NCBI GenBank assembly: GCA_020444765.1
Contig: JAGRHW010000048.1
Coordinates: forward strand, 1-13,683
Length of the DNA stretch: 13,683 nucleotides
From: Gammaproteobacteria bacterium
GTDB taxonomy: Bacteria; Pseudomonadota; Gammaproteobacteria; Granulosicoccales; Granulosicoccaceae
Direction: 5' to 3'
The notes beneath the pieces are model-generated. The model saw nothing but the letters and a program-made list of their open reading frames with translations, was not told the origin of the DNA and searched no databases. Of the stretch, positions 5,684 through 12,429 are shown piece after piece (the stretch's first letter is position 1; each line of letters begins with the position of its first letter). The position numbers and the translations under genes are program-made.

Positions 5684-6039
5684 TTGCAATCGTCGCCATG
5701 GCAAGCGGTTTTGCGCTGATACTCACCGGCCTTTATGGCGCTCTGACGAATAAAAATATTCTGCGCATGATCGTCGCATTTACCGTAGCGAATACCGGCG
5801 TCAACCTGGTGCTGGTTTCGGTTGGCTATATGCGGGGCCGAACCGCGCCGATTCTCGATGCCGCGGTGCCGGTTGCCGAGGCCGCACAACGGATCATCGA
5901 CCCCTTGCCTCAGGCGCTGGTATTGACCGCGATCATCATCGGTCTCGGTACGACCGCCTTGATGCTGGCTTTCGCTTACAAACTGTATATGACGAAGGGC
6001 AGTCTCGATATTGCAAGTTTCGGGGAGCTGAAATGGTAA
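5680..6039 (+). CDS. mrpC: MrpC/MbhG-type subunit (NuoK homologue)
   Basis: This 119-aa protein has three membrane helices in the NuoK/MrpC arrangement. The signature DPLPQALVLTAIIIGLGTTA lies at 74-93, and the first half has GLYGALTNKNILRMIVAFTV (18-37). In the complex it sits between the Na+/H+ exchange module and the antiporter-like subunit. The loop between helices 2 and 3 (50-74) is somewhat longer than in NuoK but normal for MrpC. A GGAG site about 12 nt upstream and an ATGA junction define the start at 5680. The stop is inside the next gene (7-bp overlap). Confidence 0.92.
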   Translation: MIAIVAMASGFALILTGLYGALTNKNILRMIVAFTVANTGVNLVLVSVGYMRGRTAPILDAAVPVAEAAQRIIDPLPQALVLTAIIIGLGTTALMLAFAYKLYMTKGSLDIASFGELKW

Positions 6040-9000
6040 ACCCGATTTATCTCATAGCAAGTGCGCTCGCGGCCGCGTTTTTTATCGGGGTTCTGCCTGA
6101 CCGGTGGCGCAGGACCGCGTATATCCTGACACTGGCCACGCTGGGTTTTATGAGTACACTGGCCGCCGGTCTGGTTTATGGTTTTGCCTGGACCGGTGCC
6201 GTACCGATGGAAATACATACGGCCGGCACGCCACCGCCTTTTGCAATCAGCCTGTATGTCGGTGTCGCCGAGGCATCGGGTTTGTTGCTGGTGAGTCTGA
6301 CCGGCTTGCTGGCCGCCCTGACTATGCACAATACGCTGCTCGAACATGGCCGGCGGGCGATGGCGGTGTTACTGATTTTTGTTATGGCAATGGCCGGCAT
6401 CATTCTGACCCGCGACTTGTTCAATCTGTTTGTGTTTTTCGAGTTGACGGTAATCTCGACCGGCGGGCTGATTCTGTTGTCACGCGATCAGCGCGCGCTG
6501 GGTGCCGGTTTCAAGTATTTACTGGCCTCGCAGCTGATCTCGATTCTGTTTCTGGTCGGCTTGATCTTTTCCTACCATGCGACCGGCACGATGAACGTGG
6601 ACGGTATGGCAGCGCAATCGGAAACCCTGTTCAAGACCGGTTTTCTGGCGTTCTTCCTGATGTTCATCGCGGTTATCATCGAACTCAAGCCGGTGCCGGC
6701 CAATGGCTGGGCGCTGGATATCTATGAGTCGGCGCATCCGGCTGTTTCCGCGTTGTTCTCAGCCGCTGCGGCTAGCGCCGCCCTGTTTGCGGTCGACAAG
6801 CTGTTGTTGATCGGCGGTATGCCCTCGTCCTCGATAGTGACCGTCATCGGTATCGTGAGTTTTGTCGTTGCCAACATACTTGCATTATCGCAAACGACGG
6901 CCCGCCGGCTGCTGGGTTATTCCTCGGTGGCCCAGACCGGGCTCATCCTGGCGGTGCTCGGGCAGAAGGCGCTGCTTGGCGATAACTACCTGTTTGTCGC
7001 CGGAGGCCTGTTGCTCGCCCATGCCGTATCCAAGGCTGGCTTGTTCTGGCTCTCAGGCTTGCTGGAAGGTCGGGAGCTGACCGATTGGGCCGCCTTGCGG
7101 GGACGCCCGTGGCTGATAGTCGCGTTTGCAAGTTTTATCGCCATGCTTACCGGTTTGCCGCCGTTCCCCGGTTTCTACGCCAAGTGGGAACTGGTGCATA
7201 CGCTTGCGGCCAGCGGCGGACTGATTCTGATGGGGCTGATTTTGTTTGGCGCACTCATCGAAGCGGCTTATCTGTTCCGCTGGTTCGGTTACGCTATCAA
7301 GCGCGAGCAGCCGGACGTCAACGCCCTGTCTTATTCCCTGCCAAAAACAATCGTTACAGGGCTTGCGGTAATAGCCGCGTGGTGCCTGGGCTTTGTCTGG
7401 GGTGAGCTGTCCGGTAACAGCAATCAGCTGTTTGCAATACCGCTGCTGTTTGCGCTGTCATTCCTGTTGCTTGAATGGGCTCCCGCGTGGCTGAAAAACA
7501 CCCTGGCCATCGCCGGGATGCTGAGCTGGTTTGCACTCAACTACAGCGGCTATGACCCTTTGCAGATGATCTTTCAGGCCATCATCCTGATCGGCGGTCC
7601 GCTGATTCTGCTGGCAAGCTATCATGAACACGGCCGCCGCATTGGCTTTTATCCGTCCGCCATGCTGATGTATGCCGGTTTGACCCTGCTGATTTCGGCT
7701 GAAGATTCGTTTAACTTTTTCGCTGCCTGGGAAGCGCTGACGGTCGGTTCCTATTTTCTGATCATGCGCGGTAAAAAATCCGAACCGCATGCCTTGTCCT
7801 ATATTGTATTTTCTCTTGGCGGCGCATTCCTGATTCTGGCCGGTTTTGCCATCGCCGCGCAGGGCGCGCCGGTCTTTCCGCTGGCCGAACTGGGCAAAGT
7901 CACCGACACGCTGGCGCCCTGGGTGTTTGCACTGCTTGCCATTGGCTTTATGACCAAAACCGCGGCGATTGGGGTTCATATCTGGTTACCTGGCGCGCAT
8001 GCCGAAGCCGAGACCGATGTATCGCCGATGGTTTCGGGCATTTTGTTAAAGGCCGGTTTGTTTGGCCTGTTTATGCTGGTGTTGAACATGGGCAGGCAAC
8101 AATTGTTCGGCATCGAGCTGACGCATGTGATGATGTGGATCGGCGCCTTGTCCGCTTTGCTGGGCAATCTGCTCGCGGCGTTTCAGGAAGATGCGAAACG
8201 GCTGCTTGCCTACTCGTCGATCGGGCAGATGGGCTATGCCTTGTTCGGTTTGTCGATGATGAACCATCTGGGTTTTTTAATGGCCCTGATGTTTGTCATC
8301 AATCACTATATTTACAAGTCCATGCTGTTTTTGTCGGTCGGTGGTGTGGCGAAACGCACCGGGACCCGGGAAATGTACCGCATGGGCGGCCTGATCAGCC
8401 TGATGCCGCTGACGTTTGTGGCCGTGCTGGTCGGTATCATCGCCGTATCCGGCGTGCCTCCGCTGTCCGGGTTTGGCGGCCGTTGGATCTTCTATAACGC
8501 CATTCTGACCGCCGATTACCGGCTGCCGATGATACTCATCTTTCTTTCCGGACCGATTGCGTTTCTTTACCTGTTCAGACTGATTCACACGATATTTCTC
8601 GGTCAACTGAAAGACGAACACCGGAAGCTCAAAGAAGCGCCGTTCTGGATCGTCTTGCCGCAGATGATCTATGTGCTGTTTCTGGTCGGCTTCGCGATCG
8701 TCCCCGGACTGGCTTTGAGGCGGGTGGATGGCTGGATCAGCCGCTTCTATCCGGAGCATGCTCTGGCCTGGGACGGCTTTGCGGTGACCAGCGATTTCGG
8801 TTACTGGCAGCCGGTCAGCATTATGCTGGTTATCGCCGTGTTGTTTGTCACGCTGTTTCTGTGGCTGTTGCTGATCAACCGGAAGGCGCAGAAGGTCAAG
8901 CAGTTCAATATCGTATTTGCGGCGGAAAGACCCTACCGGCCGGAGACGACTCATTTTGCGTATAACTTTTTTGCCCCTTATCGCCGGGCCATGGGGTTTA

Positions 9001-9161
9001 TGACCGAGCCGTATGTAACGCGTTTCTGGTCGGCGCAGGCTGACCTTCTGCACGGCGTTTCCGGCTTTTTGCGACGTTTTTACACCGGTAATGGTCAGCT
9101 CTATGCGATTTATCTGCTGGCCTTTGTCATCGTCGTTTATTTAATGCAGGCGGGGTTCTGA
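6033..9161 (+). CDS. Fused double antiporter-like subunit (two NuoL/M/MrpD domains, H-H' type)
   Basis: At 1042 aa this is about twice the usual 480-520 aa of a MrpD/NuoM subunit and contains two complete proton-conducting transporter domains. Domain 1 (~1-450) has the key glutamate E137 (VFFE), lysines K219 (ELKP), K256 and K334, and the motif RRLLGYSSVAQTG (291-303). Domain 2 (~540-900) has E567 (AAWE), K642 (MTKTAAIGVHIWLPGAHAEA), K673, K762 and RLLAYSSIGQMG (723-734). Both sets of charged channel residues are intact, so both domains could pump. The linker (about 450-540) is hydrophobic, with several membrane helices. A C-terminal extension (about 900-1042) resembles that of HycC/HyfB-type subunits and ends in a membrane helix. 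GGGGAG at 6022-6027 lies 5 nt before the ATG. The reading frame is continuous with no sign of frameshift. Confidence 0.92.
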   Translation: MVNPIYLIASALAAAFFIGVLPDRWRRTAYILTLATLGFMSTLAAGLVYGFAWTGAVPMEIHTAGTPPPFAISLYVGVAEASGLLLVSLTGLLAALTMHNTLLEHGRRAMAVLLIFVMAMAGIILTRDLFNLFVFFELTVISTGGLILLSRDQRALGAGFKYLLASQLISILFLVGLIFSYHATGTMNVDGMAAQSETLFKTGFLAFFLMFIAVIIELKPVPANGWALDIYESAHPAVSALFSAAAASAALFAVDKLLLIGGMPSSSIVTVIGIVSFVVANILALSQTTARRLLGYSSVAQTGLILAVLGQKALLGDNYLFVAGGLLLAHAVSKAGLFWLSGLLEGRELTDWAALRGRPWLIVAFASFIAMLTGLPPFPGFYAKWELVHTLAASGGLILMGLILFGALIEAAYLFRWFGYAIKREQPDVNALSYSLPKTIVTGLAVIAAWCLGFVWGELSGNSNQLFAIPLLFALSFLLLEWAPAWLKNTLAIAGMLSWFALNYSGYDPLQMIFQAIILIGGPLILLASYHEHGRRIGFYPSAMLMYAGLTLLISAEDSFNFFAAWEALTVGSYFLIMRGKKSEPHALSYIVFSLGGAFLILAGFAIAAQGAPVFPLAELGKVTDTLAPWVFALLAIGFMTKTAAIGVHIWLPGAHAEAETDVSPMVSGILLKAGLFGLFMLVLNMGRQQLFGIELTHVMMWIGALSALLGNLLAAFQEDAKRLLAYSSIGQMGYALFGLSMMNHLGFLMALMFVINHYIYKSMLFLSVGGVAKRTGTREMYRMGGLISLMPLTFVAVLVGIIAVSGVPPLSGFGGRWIFYNAILTADYRLPMILIFLSGPIAFLYLFRLIHTIFLGQLKDEHRKLKEAPFWIVLPQMIYVLFLVGFAIVPGLALRRVDGWISRFYPEHALAWDGFAVTSDFGYWQPVSIMLVIAVLFVTLFLWLLLINRKAQKVKQFNIVFAAERPYRPETTHFAYNFFAPYRRAMGFMTEPYVTRFWSAQADLLHGVSGFLRRFYTGNGQLYAIYLLAFVIVVYLMQAGF

Positions 9162-9162
9162 T

Positions 9163-10068
9163 ATGTATTTCGACTGGATGAAGATTCCCTACGCGCTGCT
9201 GACCCTGTTCATCGTTTTCAATTACGGGCTGTTGTTGACCGCGTTTATCGCCAAGATCGGTGCCAGGGTGGGACGTCGGCATGGCATACCGGTCTGGCAG
9301 AACTATGTCGATCTGATTAAAAACTACGCTCAACGCAGTTCCATTACGCATGGCGTGATGTTCTATCTCGGCCCGGTTTTCCGACTGGCCGGCGGGGTTG
9401 GACTTGTCTTGTTTGTACCGTCGATCTACGGCTCGACGATGTTTTCCAACTTTTCCTTTGCCGGCGATCTGATTCTGGTGTTGTATTTCGTGTTTTTCGG
9501 CACGCTGGGGATGGCGCTTGGTGCAGGCGAAAGCGGTCATCCGTATTCGGCGATTGGTGTCTCGCGCGGCTTGTCGCAGGTCACGGCCGCCGAACTGCCG
9601 CTTGCCATGGCTGTTTTTGCCGTGGCCCTGCAATACCAGACATTGTCGATCACAGAAATCGTGGCGGCCCAACAGGGCGGGATATTGAACTGGACGCTGT
9701 TTACGAATCCGCTGGCGGTGGTTGCGGCGATGCTGTCGTTTCTCGGCTCCATGATGCGGCCGCCGTTCGATGTGGTACTGGCCCCGCAGGAAATCCCGAT
9801 CGGTCCGCCGACCGAATATCACTCGACTTACCTGGCGCTGATGCAGACCAACCGGGCAATATTTCCGGTAGCCAAGGTGATCGTCTACATGAATCTTTTC
9901 TTTGGCGGCGCCGGTAGCTGGCCTGTATTGTTTTTGAAAGTGTTCTCGATTTACATGGTGTCGGTGCTGGTTGGCGTGGTGTTTCCGCGCTTTCATGTCG
10001 AGCAGTCGGTACGCTGGTTTCTGGTCTGGGCGGTGCCGGTCGGCATCCTCGCCGTGGTATTGGTATAA
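9163..10068 (+). CDS. mbxM: NuoH-like membrane subunit (MbhM/MbxM, HycD family)
   Basis: This 301-aa protein has about eight membrane helices and both NuoH signatures: AGESGHPYSAIGVSRGLSQ (121-139) and the cytoplasmic loop PFDVVLAPQEIPIGPPTEYH (201-220). Acidic residues E144, E210 and E218 correspond to conserved loop and channel glutamates. The subunit anchors the peripheral Fe-S arm to the membrane and transmits redox-driven changes to the pumping subunits. The ATG lies 1 bp after the stop of the double antiporter gene. Its place before the NuoB-like gene matches the archaeal mbx order; in mbh, M is near the end. Confidence 0.92.
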   Translation: MYFDWMKIPYALLTLFIVFNYGLLLTAFIAKIGARVGRRHGIPVWQNYVDLIKNYAQRSSITHGVMFYLGPVFRLAGGVGLVLFVPSIYGSTMFSNFSFAGDLILVLYFVFFGTLGMALGAGESGHPYSAIGVSRGLSQVTAAELPLAMAVFAVALQYQTLSITEIVAAQQGGILNWTLFTNPLAVVAAMLSFLGSMMRPPFDVVLAPQEIPIGPPTEYHSTYLALMQTNRAIFPVAKVIVYMNLFFGGAGSWPVLFLKVFSIYMVSVLVGVVFPRFHVEQSVRWFLVWAVPVGILAVVLV

Positions 10069-10072
10069 AGCT

Positions 10073-10714
10073 ATGAAAGAAGAACTGCTCAAACGCGTTA
10101 TCAAGGGCCCGGATGGTTTCGAATTTGAAGTCGAACCACTCAAGGATCATTACTGCGACGCACCGCCGACGGTCATGCCGGCGGCTTACAGCCGGATTGT
10201 CGAAGGTTTTTTTAACTGGGCCCGTTCGGAGTCGATCTGGATTCTGGGTTTCGGAACCGGCTGCGGCGCCATCGAAATGCGCCCACTGATGACGCCGCGT
10301 TTCGATGCCTATCGCTACGGCGTGCAATGGCGGCCGACGCCGCGACAATCCAATCTGTTTGTGATTTCCGGCTATCTGTCGGTGAAGACTCTCAAAAGGG
10401 TGATACGTTCCTATGAGCAGATGCAAAACCCTAAATACGTAGTCGGTCTCGGTTCATGCACGATCAACGGCGGCATGTATTGGGATTCCTACAACACGAT
10501 CAAGAGACTGGATGATTATCTGCCGGTGGATTTGTATATCGCCGGTTGTATGCCAAGGCCGGAGGCCTTGCTCGCCGGTTTCCAGGATCTGAAGAAACTG
10601 ATCCGGGCAGGGCGTGCGGAAGGCGCGAATCAATACGCTGAAAACTTTGATTGGTATAAGGCCAATCAGAAAAAAATCATTCATGACTGGGATATGCCGG
10701 ACTACAGCTGGTAG
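10073..10714 (+). CDS. mbxJ: NuoB-like Fe-S subunit with three canonical cluster cysteines (MbhJ/MbxJ type)
   Basis: This 213-aa protein has the NuoB/hydrogenase small-subunit core: ILGFGTGCGAIEM (57-69), YVVGLGSCTINGG (122-134) and YIAGCMPRPEAL (155-166). The ligands are C64, C129 and C159. Where complex I has adjacent cysteines and [NiFe] hydrogenases have CxxC, only C64 remains and the next position is G65, so one canonical ligand of the proximal [4Fe-4S] cluster is missing. The only other cysteine is C28. This resembles the site-differentiated cluster reported for archaeal Mbs. I chose the ATG at 10073, 4 bp after the mbxM stop; the frame is open upstream but only inside mbxM. Confidence 0.9.
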   Translation: MKEELLKRVIKGPDGFEFEVEPLKDHYCDAPPTVMPAAYSRIVEGFFNWARSESIWILGFGTGCGAIEMRPLMTPRFDAYRYGVQWRPTPRQSNLFVISGYLSVKTLKRVIRSYEQMQNPKYVVGLGSCTINGGMYWDSYNTIKRLDDYLPVDLYIAGCMPRPEALLAGFQDLKKLIRAGRAEGANQYAENFDWYKANQKKIIHDWDMPDYSW

Positions 10715-10720
10715 GCAAAA

Positions 10721-11251
10721 ATGCTGGAACTTTATACAAGACTGAAAGAAGAATACAGGCTTGGCAGTCTGCTGAAGCAACGGGACAACCTTGCCTTTTT
10801 CGATGTACCGAAGGAGCTTGTGCGACCGCTTCTGCAGCATTTGAGAAGGCGCGAAGGCTATACCCATCTGGTCTTGCTGACGGCGGTCGACTGGCTGGAA
10901 GAGGGCGAGTTTCAGCTGACCTATCTGTTGAACAACAGGCTCCAGCGCCGGGATATCGGCTTGCGGGTCCGGCTGCCGCGTGAGGGCGCGAGCATGGAAA
11001 GCATTCACGATATCTGGCCGACCGCGGCGACCTATCAGCGCGAGCTGCGCGAAATGTTCGGTATCGATTTCCCCGACAGCCCCGGCGTTTACGACGACTT
11101 TATTCTCGAGGGCTGGCAGGACAAACCGCCTTACCGGCGTGATTTCGATACGCTGGAATATGCCGAAAACAGCTATAAGCAAAGACCGGGTCGGGAAACC
11201 AACGACCCGGCCGAGCATATGAAAAAACAGCTCTATCCGGAAGGAGTCTAG
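10721..11251 (+). CDS. mbxK: NuoC-like subunit (30 kDa subunit family, MbhK/MbxK type)
   Basis: This 176-aa protein has the 30-kDa-subunit motif WPTAATYQRELREMFGIDF (99-117), followed by the terminal GWQDKPPYRRDF (131-142). The N-terminal half (VLLTAVDWLEEGEFQLTYLL) has the usual alpha/beta pattern. It is a peripheral scaffold subunit that pairs with the NuoD-like protein. It starts 6 bp after the mbxJ stop, and its end carries the AAGGAG ribosome site (11241-11246) for the next gene. Confidence 0.92.
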   Translation: MLELYTRLKEEYRLGSLLKQRDNLAFFDVPKELVRPLLQHLRRREGYTHLVLLTAVDWLEEGEFQLTYLLNNRLQRRDIGLRVRLPREGASMESIHDIWPTAATYQRELREMFGIDFPDSPGVYDDFILEGWQDKPPYRRDFDTLEYAENSYKQRPGRETNDPAEHMKKQLYPEGV

Positions 11252-11253
11252 GC

Positions 11254-12429
11254 ATGCTTTACGATGCGGAACGGATCAAATACCCCTTGCCGGCTGGCGC
11301 CGACGGGGGCGGGATCGACCTGAAATCCGGCAAATACCTCAAGCTGTGGCAGGGACCGCAACACCCGGGTATTACCGGCAATATGTCGGTTGAACTGACT
11401 GTCTGCGGTGATGAAGTGGTCGAAGGCAAAACCCATGTGGGCTATCTGCATCGTGGCTTCGAGAAGCTGATGGAGCGCCGCAGTTTTATCCAGTGTTTTC
11501 CCATCGTCTGCCGCATCTGCGTCCCGGAACCGGACTTCAACGAGTACTGTTATGCGGCGGCTATTGAGGAACTCGCCGGTATCGTCGTGCCGGATAAAGC
11601 CAACTGGATCCGCACCTTGATTCTTGAGATGGGGCGTATCAACTCCTATCTGATGTATCTGGGCGGACAGGCCGGCGCCTTCGGCCAGGGCGTCATCAGC
11701 CAGTGGACCACCTATGTGCGTGATCTGATGCTCGACCGTTTCGAAGAGCTGACCGGCGCGCGTATCTACCATATGTTTATCCTGCCCGGCGGTGTCCGCG
11801 ACACGCTGCCCGACGGCTTTGAAAAACGTATGGAAGAAACCCTGCGTGAAATCGAAAGCACCATGAAAGACGTTTTCGACGTGATGTTCTGCAACGCCGT
11901 TTTCAAAAAACGCACTGTCGGCGTAGGCGTTATCGACAAGGACTGGATCGACACCTATGGCATCACCGGCCCCAATGCCCGCGCCGCCGGGGTTGCAAAA
12001 GATGTTCGCAAGGATCAGCCCTATCTGGTCTATCCCGAACTCGACTTCGAACCCGTCACCGCGGAAAACGCCGATATTTACGCGCGTGCCGATGTCAGGC
12101 GGCGGGATCTGCTGCTGTCGATCGATCTGATACGGCAGATACTGGCAAAAATGCCGGCCGACGGGCCGGTCATGGCCAAGCTGCCGAATGTTCTGCACTG
12201 GAAGATTCCCTACGGGGAAACCTATGTGCGCGGCGAATGCTCGCGTGGCGAATACGGCTATTATGTGGTAACCGACGGCAGCGGCTATCCCCGGCGCATC
12301 AATGTTCGCGGCCCTTCCTATACACACGCGGTCAGTCTGCTGGAACGCATGATCGTCAAGACCAATATTTCCGATGTGGCCGGCCTGATGGTCTCGCTGC
12401 ACACTTACCCTCCCGAGATAGAACGATGA
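11254..12429 (+). CDS. mbxL: NuoD-like large subunit lacking [NiFe] ligands (MbhL/MbxL type)
   Basis: This 391-aa protein belongs to the NuoD/hydrogenase large-subunit family, with LWQGPQHPGITGN (31-43, H37 conserved), GYLHRGFEKLMERR (63-76) and LEMGRINSYLMYLGG (124-138). The metal-site region reads QCFPIVCRICVPEPD (80-94). Aligned to the hydrogenase ERICGIC motif, the first cysteine is kept (C89) and the second becomes E92. A further cysteine, C86, creates a shifted C86-x2-C89 pair. The C-terminus ends LHTYPPEIER (382-391) with no CxxC, where hydrogenases have DPCxxC. The position of the complex I quinone tyrosine aligns with V90. It is therefore not a [NiFe] hydrogenase, nor clearly a quinone reductase. 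AAGGAG lies 7 nt before the ATG. Confidence 0.92.
   Translation: MLYDAERIKYPLPAGADGGGIDLKSGKYLKLWQGPQHPGITGNMSVELTVCGDEVVEGKTHVGYLHRGFEKLMERRSFIQCFPIVCRICVPEPDFNEYCYAAAIEELAGIVVPDKANWIRTLILEMGRINSYLMYLGGQAGAFGQGVISQWTTYVRDLMLDRFEELTGARIYHMFILPGGVRDTLPDGFEKRMEETLREIESTMKDVFDVMFCNAVFKKRTVGVGVIDKDWIDTYGITGPNARAAGVAKDVRKDQPYLVYPELDFEPVTAENADIYARADVRRRDLLLSIDLIRQILAKMPADGPVMAKLPNVLHWKIPYGETYVRGECSRGEYGYYVVTDGSGYPRRINVRGPSYTHAVSLLERMIVKTNISDVAGLMVSLHTYPPEIER

Noticed and set aside
3626..9161. Stand-alone Mrp Na+/H+ antiporter operon
   Set aside because: MrpA is split into D and E parts and the genes continue without a gap into NuoH/B/C/D-like subunits, so the Mrp part is a module of a redox complex.
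9127..10143. Long minus-strand open frame opposite mbxM
   Set aside because: Polar, His/Gln/Arg-rich translation typical of the antisense frame of a hydrophobic membrane-protein gene.
11248..12402. 384-aa minus-strand open frame opposite mbxL
   Set aside because: Shadow of a high-confidence NuoD-like gene; no domain recognised and no promoter or ribosome site seen.
9163..12429. [NiFe] hydrogenase or classical complex I
   Set aside because: The large subunit lacks the C-terminal CxxC and has only one of the N-terminal pair, and the quinone tyrosine is not seen. Separate MrpE/F/G and MnhB subunits are not part of complex I.
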